Positions 16,487 through 24,265 are shown, counted from the first letter of the stretch. The stretch is 64,000 nt of DNA from Devosia sp. Root635 (GCF_001427605.1 NZ_LMGZ01000022.1:124001-188000), one strand, 5' to 3'. A program made the numbers and translations. The notes: generated by a model from the letters alone, not told the origin.

Positions 16487-18262
16487 TCAGCCGATCATCG
16501 CGGCCACATCGGCCCGTAGTTGCGCCATCGGATTGCGCGACATCAGCGTCACCGCATTGAACATCGCCATTGCCGGGTCGATCTTCGCATCACCGGCCGT
16601 CTGTTTCGTCGCCCTGATGCCAGTCGCCGTCGGCTCAATCTTCAGGTTCGGCACGCACCACTGCATCAAGGGCCCGCCAGAGTGCTTCAGAAGCCCGCTG
16701 GCCAGCCTTCGCTCCGCGCCCTTGATACTGCTCATCATCCAGCCGCCCTGCGGCGCAGCGACCAGCAAGCCGGCCTCCTGGGTGACGCCGATCTCATCGA
16801 GCGCATCTTCCATTTCGCCCAGGCCAGAGGCGTCAACCGCCACCCCGCCGAGAAGGCCCATGTCCTTGATCCGCTCGATTTGCCGCACAATCCCGGCGAC
16901 ATCGCCCAGCGGCTGATCCAGGATCGTCAATTGCTTGGCCTTGGCGATATCCTGCAGCACGGGCGCGATGCTCTTGCGGCGGGTCAATACCCCGCGATGG
17001 CACCACGCATGGGACCATGCGAGCCAGCGCTTCATCCGCCGGCTGACCTTGGCTGTCCGGAAGACGCCGTCTTCCTCCACGTCCATTTCTATCTCAACCT
17101 CGACCTCGCCAGGCTCGCGCCCGAGAACGGAGAGGCCGAAGAGATCGTCGAGGCCACCACCGTCCGCCCCAACCACAACCACCTCTGAACGCTTCAGCAG
17201 CCGGTCCAGCGCCTGCCATTGCGGCAGGCTGGCCAGTTCCTCATCCTCGGCTGCTGCCCAATGGTCCGCGCCGGTCCAACGGTTCGCCCGCAGGTTGCCG
17301 CCGATCTCCACGTTTAGATGCTTGGCCAGGAAAGTCTGGACGGTATCGCCCTCTTCGTCCTCGCCGGACTGCACCTGGCCGAACTTGCGTTCCAGCCATT
17401 CGCGGCGCACCGACTTCCCGATATTCGGGTTCGTGATGTAGAAATTGGCCGGGTCCAGGTATGCCCTAGCCTCGACCATTGCCTCCGGAAATTCGTAAAT
17501 CACCGGCAGGAATTTCGGGTCGTCGATCTGGCCGTCCCGCACCTTGCGGGCATATTCCAGTTTTTCCTTGAACACCCCGGCCGGCGGCGTATCGCTCTGC
17601 GTCGAGATGTAGATCACGAAGCCCTCCGGCCGCGAGATCAGCCCACCAGTGGCTTCCTGCAGCATTGGGCTGGCCCCGGCCTTCTTGCCGAAATGCCAGA
17701 GCTCGTCGATCAGAACGAAGGCCGCCTTCTTGCCGGCCGCAGTCGACGAATCCGCCGAGATCACCTTCAGCACAGCCTTGTTCAGCCGGTGCTCGATCTC
17801 CTTGACGTTGCGCTTGACGTGCAGCAGGTCCGACAGTTCGGGGTCTGCATCGATCATTGCCGCGGCAGGCTTGAAGGCGTTGTCTGCCACTTCCCGGGTC
17901 GGCGCCAGGATCAGCAACTCCTGCTCACCGCGCCAATTGCGGATCAGCGCCGTGACCATGATGCCGGCGACGATGGTAGATTTGCCGTTCTTCTTGCTCA
18001 CCAGCAGGAAGAATTCTTCGATCAGCCGCTGACCAGTCTCCTTGTCATAGGCGCCGAAGACAGCTCGCACGAAGTCGAAGACGAATGGCTCGCACACCTC
18101 ACCAAAGGTTGGTGAGCCAGCCACGTCCACCATGCGGAGGGACTTGAATACAGCCAGGGCCGCATCGGCCTCATCGGGGAACAGCGGTTCGCAAGCGATC
18201 AGCGTCTGCCGCTCAACAATTCGTTCCCGCCAGTCAAGACAGGCCGTGCTCCAGCGCAGCAT
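16487..18262 (-). CDS. Terminase large subunit
   Basis: Encodes 591 residues from the ATG at 18262, which overlaps the small-terminase stop (TGATG). The N-terminal ATPase has a Walker A-like SKKNGKST and a Walker B FVLIDELWHFG; coupling residues follow near YISTQSD. The C-terminal RNase H-like nuclease has VVVGADGGGLDDLFG and GVAVDASGLGEMEDAL, supplying the metal-binding acids. It cuts and pumps phage DNA into the prohead. Length and motif order match the HK97/lambdoid Terminase_1 group. The frame is intact. Confidence 0.93.
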   Translation of the reverse strand: MLRWSTACLDWRERIVERQTLIACEPLFPDEADAALAVFKSLRMVDVAGSPTFGEVCEPFVFDFVRAVFGAYDKETGQRLIEEFFLLVSKKNGKSTIVAGIMVTALIRNWRGEQELLILAPTREVADNAFKPAAAMIDADPELSDLLHVKRNVKEIEHRLNKAVLKVISADSSTAAGKKAAFVLIDELWHFGKKAGASPMLQEATGGLISRPEGFVIYISTQSDTPPAGVFKEKLEYARKVRDGQIDDPKFLPVIYEFPEAMVEARAYLDPANFYITNPNIGKSVRREWLERKFGQVQSGEDEEGDTVQTFLAKHLNVEIGGNLRANRWTGADHWAAAEDEELASLPQWQALDRLLKRSEVVVVGADGGGLDDLFGLSVLGREPGEVEVEIEMDVEEDGVFRTAKVSRRMKRWLAWSHAWCHRGVLTRRKSIAPVLQDIAKAKQLTILDQPLGDVAGIVRQIERIKDMGLLGGVAVDASGLGEMEDALDEIGVTQEAGLLVAAPQGGWMMSSIKGAERRLASGLLKHSGGPLMQWCVPNLKIEPTATGIRATKQTAGDAKIDPAMAMFNAVTLMSRNPMAQLRADVAAMIG

Positions 18263-18675
18263 CAACTATTGCGCACGATCAGCTTGGGACCGGACGGCGG
18301 AGCGAATTTGCCGCCCACATTCTCGGCCGCCTGCTGGCGCTGTTCCTTCTTGCCAAGAGCCGGTTCCTTGCGCTCCCGACCCTTGACCTTCTCGTCGGCA
18401 GCCGAGGCGCCGACCAGCTCGAGCATCTTGTTCTGGGCCGACACATTGCCGCCCATGGCGCTGCGATACCGCGCCATCAGCACGTCGGCGCGCACCTTGG
18501 CGGTCGCTCGATCCAGTTCCGAAGGAAAATGCTTCGTCAGCGTCGGCACCGAAATACCCACTGCCTCGGCAATCGCTTCCTGGCTCATCCCACCAGCCTT
18601 GAGAACCAGCACCTTCTCGCGCTGCTCGTCCGTGGGCTGGAACTCATGCCGGCCGCTGTTTTTGTTTCCGGCCAT
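18262..18675 (-). CDS. Terminase small subunit-like DNA-binding protein
   Basis: Encodes 137 residues beginning MAGNKNSGRHEFQPTDEQRE. Residues 18-55 contain a clear helix-turn-helix (KAGGMSQEAIAEAVGISVPTL), followed by a helical region with MARYRSAMGGNVSAQNKMLEL and a basic, Lys/Gln-rich C-terminus. It immediately precedes the large terminase gene. Small terminases recognise the packaging site and load the large subunit. The assignment follows from the HTH, size and position. Confidence 0.85.
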   Translation of the reverse strand: MAGNKNSGRHEFQPTDEQREKVLVLKAGGMSQEAIAEAVGISVPTLTKHFPSELDRATAKVRADVLMARYRSAMGGNVSAQNKMLELVGASAADEKVKGRERKEPALGKKEQRQQAAENVGGKFAPPSGPKLIVRNS

Positions 18676-18767
18676 CGTCCAAAATCTCGGTGAGAGAAAA
18701 AATTATGCGAATGAGCCCCCACGTGGTCCGGCCCCCGATGACCTTGCAGACTTTTCGACCGCCCCCC

Positions 18768-19136
18768 CTATAGGGCTCTGCGGTCCTCTCGCTGGCCCTC
18801 AGCATCGTGCCAGGCCTTGCTGACGGTGATCAGGTTGCCGATGTCCCAGAACAGGCCCTCATCGCCCTTGTGTGGGATACGATGATGGACGACGGGGCTG
18901 TTCGGCGCCGGGGCCTTGCCCATGACCGTCACGCCCGTCTTCTGGCAGGTGAACAGGTCGCGGGTCAGGACCGCTATGCGCAGATCCTGCCAGCGTTTGG
19001 ACTTGTACCAGGCTCGGATCGTTGCATCTGGCGCGCCGGCCGTGTCCCTCATCTCTGCCATTGACCTTAGCCTGGGCCGTATCGGTGATAACCTAGGCTT
19101 CAGGGTATGGAGTGACTTGCGCTTACCGCCTGCCAT
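18768..19136 (-). CDS. Phage HNH endonuclease
   Basis: The start is placed at the ATG at 19136, giving 122 residues beginning MAGGKRKSLHTLKPRL; longer alternatives run into the divergent promoter region. The protein has WYKSKRWQDLRIAVLTRD with a CQ pair, then VVHHRIPHKGDE and an LFWDIGNLITVSKAWHDAEGQ-like end, the typical HNH core with paired His and a late Asn/His. HNH proteins beside the terminase genes often assist cos cleavage by the terminase complex. It is the first gene of the late leftward operon. Confidence 0.85.
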   Translation of the reverse strand: MAGGKRKSLHTLKPRLSPIRPRLRSMAEMRDTAGAPDATIRAWYKSKRWQDLRIAVLTRDLFTCQKTGVTVMGKAPAPNSPVVHHRIPHKGDEGLFWDIGNLITVSKAWHDAEGQREDRRAL

Positions 19137-19178
19137 AGGCGAAGCTCTCATGACGAGGGTTTGGGAGAACGGGCATCT

Positions 19179-19469
19179 ATGCACATTGTCGTTTCTTGGG
19201 ACATTACCGACGGAGCGCCGCCGCGCTCAGAACTGAGTGAGAGCTTGAAGGAGGCCTTCGCTGGGCATTCCTGGTTTCGTCCGCTCACGACCTACTATGT
19301 GATCAAAGCGGATGAGGCGGCTCGGCTGGAAATATACGAAGCGTTGCTCACCGTGGCAGAAGCCAACCCTGATCGGATCAATTTTGTGGTCTCTCCGGTG
19401 ATGCAAGGCGCGTACTTGGGCTTCCTGCCCCAAACGAGTTGGGACAAAATCAACAAGAGGACGCTATGA
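19179..19469 (+). CDS. Small ferredoxin-fold (Cas2/VapD-like shape) protein of unknown function
   Basis: The start is the ATG at 19179, with GGGAGAA about ten bases upstream, giving 96 residues. Predicted order is strand (MHIVVSWDI), helix (LSESLKEAFAG), strand (TTYYVIKA), helix (ARLEIYEALLTVAEAN), strand (INFVVSPVM), which is the beta-alpha-beta-beta-alpha-beta ferredoxin-like layout. An Asp ends the first strand, as in Cas2 and VapD, but no other family residue is sure. It reads opposite to the early and late phage genes around it and overlaps the next gene by ATGA. It may be a lysogenic-conversion or defence gene. Confidence 0.6.
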   Translation: MHIVVSWDITDGAPPRSELSESLKEAFAGHSWFRPLTTYYVIKADEAARLEIYEALLTVAEANPDRINFVVSPVMQGAYLGFLPQTSWDKINKRTL

Positions 19470-19819
19470 CCGACGAGGCAAAAGTCGGCCCTGCAGTTCC
19501 AAACCCCGTTCACGACGCCTTCAATATCTCCGTCTTGGTCCCAGACGAGATTACCATCCGCATGGTCGACGCATCATCGTTGGCCGACTACGAGGTCTGG
19601 GTGTTCATCTCGTCGCTACTATCGAGCGCGTTTGTCGGCTTTCTCGTGGCCTACATCCAAGCCAATTCGACGGCAGACCCTACTACTGGCGCCATGTTCT
19701 GGATGACTGTGCTCATCGGCGTGTTGACCCTCGCTGGCCTCGTCATGGTCTACAGCAAGAGGACGCTACTGAAGCGCAAGGGGCGCACAATGAAGCTGAA
19801 GACTTCCCTTGCCGATTGA
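19466..19819 (+). CDS. Small two-helix membrane protein
   Basis: Encodes 117 residues, starting in an ATGA overlap with the ferredoxin-fold gene, so the two are translationally coupled. Residues 1-48 are hydrophilic. Two hydrophobic helices follow at about 49-72 (VWVFISSLLSSAFVGFLVAYI) and 84-104 (WMTVLIGVLTLAGLVMVY), with a basic tail (KRTLLKRKGRTMKLK). The topology resembles small inner-membrane effectors or superinfection-exclusion proteins, but this is inference from shape. No homology is claimed. It faces a convergent small phage gene. Confidence 0.6.
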   Translation: MTDEAKVGPAVPNPVHDAFNISVLVPDEITIRMVDASSLADYEVWVFISSLLSSAFVGFLVAYIQANSTADPTTGAMFWMTVLIGVLTLAGLVMVYSKRTLLKRKGRTMKLKTSLAD

Positions 19820-19911
19820 GGACAAATGCCCGCTGGTCGAGACCGCCTCAGCGGTCCGGAGCAACAGGCCGACTGCCGCGAGGCAGCCGACCGATTTCAG
19901 TTCTACACCGG

Positions 19912-20184
19912 CTACGCCGCCATGCGGCCCGGGTCGAAGTGGCCGGCGCTGAAGTCGGCGTGGGTACGGGCGCTGTCGATGAAAGCCATGAAGCGACTGT
20001 GCCTCGCCGGAAGGATGGCCACCGGCTCGACCAGGCGGTCCAGCGCGAGGCTTTCGCGGGCGGTGGGCTGGTAGAGGTCGACGATGGTGCGGCCGACGAA
20101 GCTGACGGTCTCGCCAATGAACAGCAGCGGCGCGAGGGCGAAGGCATGGGCGAGACTGAAGAACAGGCGCGTGAAGCGGGCCAT
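19912..20184 (-). CDS. Small phage protein with hydrophobic N-terminus
   Basis: The start is the ATG at 20184 because AAAGGA lies seven bases upstream; an upstream in-frame start is weaker. The protein is 90 residues: MARFTRLFFSLAHAFALAPL is hydrophobic and could be a signal or anchor, followed by FIGETVSFVGRTIVDLYQPT and a soluble tail with DSARTHADFSAG. It is isolated between the early operon (ending 20499) and the late operon, downstream of repeated operator-like motifs. No family is recognised. Confidence 0.5.
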   Translation of the reverse strand: MARFTRLFFSLAHAFALAPLLFIGETVSFVGRTIVDLYQPTARESLALDRLVEPVAILPARHSRFMAFIDSARTHADFSAGHFDPGRMAA

Positions 20185-20342
20185 GGGGCAGTCCTTTCGA
20201 TGTGGGAGGTGATGGCGGGCCCCTGGCGCCCTGTTCCACACCGCTATGGGTGCTGGTGCCTTTCGGCCCCTTGAGCGTTGTCCAGCGCTTGCCCGCCGCC
20301 GTCCGGATCGCTTTGCGCAACTCCGGACAATGCAAAAGTCAT

Positions 20343-20446
20343 ACCTTACTCGCTGAGCCGAGGTCGAACGGCCGATTGCAGACCGTTGTGGCGTGGCGCT
20401 TTACGCGAGTTTGGATGATGGGCAATAGGTAACCTACTCGCTTAGC
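20343..20446. promoter_or_regulatory. Operator-like repeats in a 257-base non-coding gap
   Basis: ACCTTACTCGCTGAGC (20343-20358) and ACCTACTCGCTTAGC (20432-20446) are near-identical direct repeats about 90 bases apart. The palindrome TAGGTAACCTA (20426-20436) overlaps the second one, and a further TTAGCGGG follows near 20477. The gap 20242-20498 otherwise shows no gene. A phage regulator could bind here to control the small gene to the left or late transcription; no protein partner is known. Confidence 0.35.
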
Positions 20447-20498
20447 GGGCGTCAAAAAGGGGGGAGAGTCCGTTATTTAGCGGGGCCTTCCATCCGTT

Positions 20499-20996
20499 CT
20501 ATTTTACTATGCCCCACATCTTCCCAAGATCATCGAGCGCGTCCCTAAGATTGTCGGCCATCGTGTTGCGCGTCCGGTCCACGACAGTAATGTCGGAAAA
20601 CGATAGACCTTGACCGGCCACCTTGACGACCAGTTCATAGTTTCGCCTGCCAAGAAGAACCCGGCAATCTCGTAGCGCCTTCCCTGCATCGACTTGCCTG
20701 TCGCTGATGGGCTCTTTGGCACCACCGCCATCAACTCGAATCTGGGCATAATCCATTGCACCGGCACCGGCACCGCCGGCCGCTTCCCATGTAGCCCTGA
20801 AGCGATCCGCGGCCTTCTTCTGCGCGTCATCCAGCTTGCCGCGGGCATAAAGCGTCTCTACCGCGCTTTCGCGCAAATTCTTCACGGCCTTGATGCGCTT
20901 GAGGTTCGATGGCCCCTCGGCGTGGTCGGCGCTGAAATAGGGATTATCGACCTCGACCACGTCGATATTGAGCTTTGGGGTAATCTTCAGGCTCAA
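20499..20996 (-). CDS. Phage protein of unknown function, end of early operon
   Basis: The start is a TTG at 20996 overlapping the upstream TGA (TTGA), giving 165 residues beginning with LSLKITPKLNIDVVEVDNP. The central part reads NLRESAVETLYARGKLDDAQ and ADRFRATWEAAG, followed by a C-terminal helical region (ALRDCRVLLGRRNYELVVKVAG). This arrangement recalls the DUF6456-type helical domain of alphaproteobacterial phage and regulatory proteins, where such genes stand before the late region. An antitermination or late-control role is possible but not shown. Confidence 0.5.
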   Translation of the reverse strand: MSLKITPKLNIDVVEVDNPYFSADHAEGPSNLKRIKAVKNLRESAVETLYARGKLDDAQKKAADRFRATWEAAGGAGAGAMDYAQIRVDGGGAKEPISDRQVDAGKALRDCRVLLGRRNYELVVKVAGQGLSFSDITVVDRTRNTMADNLRDALDDLGKMWGIVK

Positions 20997-21316
20997 GGCA
21001 CAACTCCTTCGACATAGACCAGGCCGTCGCCGACGAGTTTGCGCTTGAGCTGGTGCGCCTCGCCGCCCGTCAGGCCCTCGTGTTTGGTAGTGATCGCGCC
21101 GTCCTCGCCGACGCGGTTCTCTTCGATGGTCCAGCTTTCCCGGCCACTGCCGACGCCGACGAGGCTCATCGTGAACCAACTCCGGCCACAGGCATTGAGC
21201 GCGGCTCGCTGGCTACGATGGGTGCCGCGGACCTTGTCGTCTGGCGTCGGAACGCTGAAGGCCGATTCCATGACCAGCCAGTGGCCGGCCGACGTCTTGG
21301 ATGGATAGAGCGTCAT
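20993..21316 (-). CDS. Phage protein of unknown function
   Basis: The start is the ATG at 21316, in an ATGA overlap with the helicase stop and with GAGGAG upstream, giving 107 residues (MTLYPSKTSAGHWLVMESAF). A longer frame exists but is less likely. The protein appears to be a single small alpha/beta domain with GRSWFTMSLVGVGSGRESWT and a C-terminal LTGGEAHQLKRKLVGDGLVY. No active-site motif is visible. It belongs to the early leftward operon between the helicase gene and the last early gene. Confidence 0.5.
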   Translation of the reverse strand: MTLYPSKTSAGHWLVMESAFSVPTPDDKVRGTHRSQRAALNACGRSWFTMSLVGVGSGRESWTIEENRVGEDGAITTKHEGLTGGEAHQLKRKLVGDGLVYVEGVVP

Positions 21317-22755
21317 GCTGCCGTCTCCTCTTTTCGCTTTTGCCACTGCCACGCGGCGCGCTCAGCTTCGATCCATTCCCGAACATCGCTGTCTGGCGCC
21401 GCTGGCCTGTCGCCCAGGCCGGTCGGCCAGTCGTTGAACAGGCCATGGAAGTTGGCCAGCGCCCACCGACGGGAAAGGCGATGCTGGTCGGCCCACCAGA
21501 GCAGGCCGGTCCACACGCGCCGACGCGGCGAACGCTCCGACTGCATCAAGCGATACTCGGCGAGCTTGAGCCGGTCCGCCGGTGTGGGCACGGGGTACAC
21601 GTGGCCGCAACTGCCGCACTTCCGCGACTTCTGACCGCGCAGCCGCGAACAGTCTGGGCATGGGATTGGAAGGTTGCGGACCTTCGCCTTTGGTTCTCGG
21701 CCCGGTGTGCCGTGCAGTTCGGCCGTGCCCAAGTGCTCCGGTAGCCCGAGATCCTCGAACGAACCCGAAAGGTCGATCAGGAGGGCGTGGTGCTTACCCT
21801 CGGCGGTGCGCAGAGCGCGACCGACGATCTGGGCCAGCAGCGCGTCGCTCTTGGTCGGGCGGGCCAGGACAATGCAGCGGACGTCCCAGTCGATTCCGGT
21901 GGTGAGCACGCCGATGTTGCAGACCACCTCGATCTTACCGGAATGGAAGCCCGCCTTGATGCGGTCGCGCTCTTTGCGCGGCGTGTCGCCATCGACATAC
22001 GCGGTCCTGACCCCGGCCCGCTTGAATTCGGCGGCCAGCGCCTGCGCGTGGGCACGATCGACGCCGAAGCATAAAGTCGGCAGGCCCTTGGCGCGCTCCA
22101 CCCACTCCCTGACAACCAAGTCCGTCAGGTGGGGCTGGTTCATGGCCACCGACAGATCGTGGACATCGTAGTCACCGGCGATGACGCGGACGCCAGTAAG
22201 GTCCGGGCGTTTGGGTGCGAAGGCCCAGTACATCGAAAGGAAACGCTGTTCGATCAGGCTGCCGATCGTCGCAGCAATGACCAGGTCGTCGAAGTGCTTG
22301 CCCAGGTTCTTCGTCCAGGGCGTAGCGCTGAGGCCGATGAAGATCAGCCGCGGCTTAGCCTTCATCCATCGCTTGATGACCTCGGCAAGGACGTGGGCCT
22401 CGTCGACCAGCACGATGTCGGTGTCGGGAAGCTCCCGGCGCGCCAATGTGGGGATGCTGACGACCTGCACAGGCGCTTCAGGATCGGTGCGAGGGTGCAT
22501 GGCCTGCATAACTCCGATATCGGTGATGCCTTCGGCCTCGAATGCCGAAACGGTCTGGTCGATCAGCTCGAGGGCTGGCACTGCAAACACGATGCGGTTG
22601 CCCTTAGCTCTAGCCATCTCGACGATGGCAGCCGCGATCATGGTCTTGCCACCACCGGTGGGCAGCATCAGCATGGGACGACGGTGGCCCGCGCGCAGGG
22701 ATGCGCGCAGCCGATCAATGGCGGTGGTCTGATAGGGTCGGAGGGGGCGCTTCAT
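21313..22755 (-). CDS. DEAD/DEAH-box phage helicase with zinc-ribbon
   Basis: The start is the ATG at 22755, overlapping the upstream stop (ATGA), giving 480 residues. Superfamily 2 motifs are in order: RPYQTTAIDRL (Q-like), LPTGGGKT (Walker A), VLVDEAH (DEAH box), GLSATPW (motif III), then VVCNIGVLTTGIDWD and AQIVGRALRTAEGK (motifs V and VI). After residue 350 come CPDC and CGSCG, a probable zinc ribbon. The C-terminal 90 residues are Trp- and Arg-rich. Directly after a winged-helix replication protein, it is the likely phage replication helicase. Confidence 0.88.
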   Translation of the reverse strand: MKRPLRPYQTTAIDRLRASLRAGHRRPMLMLPTGGGKTMIAAAIVEMARAKGNRIVFAVPALELIDQTVSAFEAEGITDIGVMQAMHPRTDPEAPVQVVSIPTLARRELPDTDIVLVDEAHVLAEVIKRWMKAKPRLIFIGLSATPWTKNLGKHFDDLVIAATIGSLIEQRFLSMYWAFAPKRPDLTGVRVIAGDYDVHDLSVAMNQPHLTDLVVREWVERAKGLPTLCFGVDRAHAQALAAEFKRAGVRTAYVDGDTPRKERDRIKAGFHSGKIEVVCNIGVLTTGIDWDVRCIVLARPTKSDALLAQIVGRALRTAEGKHHALLIDLSGSFEDLGLPEHLGTAELHGTPGREPKAKVRNLPIPCPDCSRLRGQKSRKCGSCGHVYPVPTPADRLKLAEYRLMQSERSPRRRVWTGLLWWADQHRLSRRWALANFHGLFNDWPTGLGDRPAAPDSDVREWIEAERAAWQWQKRKEETAA

Positions 22756-23339
22756 GCGTCGCCCTCCCCAGTGCCATACTGAGAGTCCTGTTCTTCTATA
22801 CCCCAACCTTCAGGTGATCCCTCAAGGTGTTGGTCGGAACTGGGGATCGTGTCGGGAGACGATCTACTGATCGTGTCAGAGGTTTTCCGAGACGATCTAC
22901 TGATCGTGTCAGAACGAGCGCCAAGGCGGCGCCTCTCAGCGCGCCGCTCCTTTCTGCCGTCCTCCATGCTCTGCTTGTAGTCGAGCATGGCGTCGAGGTT
23001 GGTGAGGTCAAACTTGTACTCGTTTGCGAGCTGGCGATTGCCGCGCTCCCACTGCAACCAGTTGGTCTCTCTAAGCCTGGTAAGGCAAGTCTGGACGTAG
23101 CGCGGCGACAAACGCGTGTTGTCGGCGATCGCTTGCAGGGACGGGAATATCCGACCGGTCTTGCCACTCATGAATTGCAACACGGCAATGCCGACGTTCT
23201 TCTCGGCCGGCTTGAGGCGGGGGTCGATGAGGAGAGCGTCTATCACGTCAAACTTTCGGCTCGAGAAGCCAGCGCGCCGCTCCTCGACCGTCCCCTGCTC
23301 GACCCTCTCGAAGTCTGGCGGTTTGTAGGGCGCATGCAC
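22752..23339 (-). CDS. Winged-helix phage replication initiator-like protein
   Basis: Encodes 195 residues from a GTG at 23339, four bases after the preceding stop. Residues 30-115 form a winged helix: DALLIDPRLKPAEKNVGIAV, FPSLQAIADNTRLSPRYVQT, LTRLRETNWLQWERG. The second half is a basic linker (RKERRAERRRLG) followed by two copies of SDTISRSS about eleven residues apart. The DNA for this linker carries 25-bp direct repeats like origin iterons. Next to a helicase gene, this mirrors the lambda O-P arrangement, where the origin lies inside the initiator gene. Initiator function is inferred from fold and context. Confidence 0.68.
   Translation of the reverse strand: MHAPYKPPDFERVEQGTVEERRAGFSSRKFDVIDALLIDPRLKPAEKNVGIAVLQFMSGKTGRIFPSLQAIADNTRLSPRYVQTCLTRLRETNWLQWERGNRQLANEYKFDLTNLDAMLDYKQSMEDGRKERRAERRRLGARSDTISRSSRKTSDTISRSSPDTIPSSDQHLEGSPEGWGIEEQDSQYGTGEGDA
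22845..22913. repeat. Iteron-like direct repeats, candidate phage replication origin
   Basis: Two identical 25-bp units at 22856-22880 and 22889-22913 (33-bp period) each hold the palindrome ACGATC-TACT-GATCGT followed by GTCAGA. A third partial unit GATCGTGTC is at 22845-22853. They lie inside the putative initiator gene, as lambda iterons lie in gene O. Function as origin is an inference. Confidence 0.5.
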
Positions 23340-23342
23340 GGA

Positions 23343-23585
23343 TCACCCTTCCTTCGCGGTGTCGAGCACCACGCCGATCTTCGATCCCTGCTTGACGAAG
23401 TCGACGCCGGCACCGCGCAGCGCGCGGATCACCAGCACCAGGATGTCGGCCTTCAGCGGTACCGGCCCTTCAGCGGTCTCGGCGCGGGTGATGGACGAGA
23501 CCGATATGCCGGCGGCCTTGGCCAGGTCAGCTGCCGACCAGCCGAGCAGAGCCCGGCCGGCGCGAATCTGGAAGGGCCGGATCAT
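23343..23585 (-). CDS. Small XRE-type HTH regulator
   Basis: The start is the ATG at 23585 (MIRPFQIRAGRALLGWSAAD), with GGGAGGGG upstream and an ATGA overlap with the 31-residue gene; this gives 80 residues. The helix-turn-helix is GWSAADLAKAAGISVSSITR with RAETAEGPV after it, the standard XRE/Cro core. The C-terminal part (LVIRALRGAGVDFVKQGSKI) resembles the short dimer-forming tail seen in many rhizobial small XRE proteins. It sits inside the early operon rather than at the switch, so it may act Cro-like or tune replication genes. Confidence 0.75.
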   Translation of the reverse strand: MIRPFQIRAGRALLGWSAADLAKAAGISVSSITRAETAEGPVPLKADILVLVIRALRGAGVDFVKQGSKIGVVLDTAKEG

Positions 23586-23677
23586 ACGCCCCTCCCGAAG
23601 ATGATTAGGATCGCTGTTGCGTCGATGGCGATGGCCGCAGCCAGCGCCCATCCGAGATTGACGAGGCGAGCCATCAT
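23582..23677 (-). CDS. 31-residue membrane miniprotein
   Basis: A short frame starting at the ATG at 23677 and ending TGA at 23582-23584. Both ends are ATGA overlaps, with the upstream HTH gene and the downstream XRE gene, which is strong evidence that it is translated. The peptide is MMARLVNLGWALAAAIAI then DATAILIIFGRGV: one hydrophobic helix covering nearly its whole length. A single-span phage peptide in the early operon could act on a host membrane protein or on the host cell cycle. No homologue is known to me. Confidence 0.6.
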   Translation of the reverse strand: MMARLVNLGWALAAAIAIDATAILIIFGRGV

Positions 23678-24009
23678 GCTGCCCTTCCCCGGCCAGGCCG
23701 TGGTTGCAGGCGATGGACCGTCGCCGTGGTGCTGCGCGACTTGAGCCTAGATGACGACCTGACAGGCGCGACAGGCTCTTTTGGAGCCTCCAGAGCCGGG
23801 GAAGCGCGCTGCGCCTCCCCCTCGTCCGTGCCGGTGAAGAACGCCCGCAGGCGGCTTCGGCTGGCGCACCAGCGACCGTTCACGCGCTTGGCGGGCAGTT
23901 CTTCTTTGTCGAGCGCTTCCCAGCACTGGCGCGGCGTGCGGTTGATGAAGGCGGCGATGGACGCCACCCCCCAGATCAAATCGTTGGCGAGGGTGTCGGG
24001 CTCAGACAT
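23674..24009 (-). CDS. HTH (MerR/excisionase-type) DNA-binding phage protein
   Basis: The start is the ATG at 24009, with GGGAGGG eight bases upstream, giving 111 residues (MSEPDTLANDLIWGVASIAA). Residues 12-55 match the helix-turn-helix_17 style: IWGVASIAAFINRTPRQCWE, then ALDKEELPAKRVNGRWCASR, in which the Gly-Arg-Trp turn contacts DNA. The rest is a basic, Ser/Arg/Pro-rich tail that is probably disordered. It is flanked by the 87-residue unknown and the membrane miniprotein in the early operon. Confidence 0.65.
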   Translation of the reverse strand: MSEPDTLANDLIWGVASIAAFINRTPRQCWEALDKEELPAKRVNGRWCASRSRLRAFFTGTDEGEAQRASPALEAPKEPVAPVRSSSRLKSRSTTATVHRLQPRPGRGRAA

Positions 24010-24265
24010 CTTTGCCCTCCCGCACTTCGAAACAGGCGAGAAAGTCCAGCCGCAGTCGGGAGGCACGACGCTCGATCTCATGGCTGAGAAACGAGTGGAT
24101 ATTAGCATCGTCGTACGACTGGAAGTGGCAGGAGTAAGAGCCGTCGGCGTTCCGATTGCCGGCGGTCCATGCTTCCTCAAACCTGATCAGCAAGGCTGAC
24201 AGATATTGGAGTTCGTGAACTGCAGTTTCGAGGGCCTGGAAGGCCGCGAGTTGCTTCGAGTTCAT
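24002..24265 (-). CDS. Phage protein of unknown function (helical, 87 residues)
   Basis: Encodes 87 residues starting at the ATG at 24265 in an ATGA overlap with the upstream gene, and overlapping the next gene by eight bases. The first half is a long helix (AAFQALETAVHELQYLSALLIRFEE); a middle loop has GSYSCHFQSYDD; then another helix follows (HSFLSHEIERRASRLRLDFLA). There is no membrane segment and no known motif. Its tight packing in the operon supports it as a real gene. Confidence 0.5.
   Translation of the reverse strand: MNSKQLAAFQALETAVHELQYLSALLIRFEEAWTAGNRNADGSYSCHFQSYDDANIHSFLSHEIERRASRLRLDFLACFEVREGKDV

Noticed and set aside
13767-16916. Plus-strand frame of over 1000 codons
   Set aside because: Antisense to capsid and terminase; rich in His/Arg/Gly as GC-rich shadow frames are, with no domain.
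22841-22915. CRISPR array
   Set aside because: Only two full repeats with an 8-base gap inside a coding region; no spacers of regular length and no cas genes.
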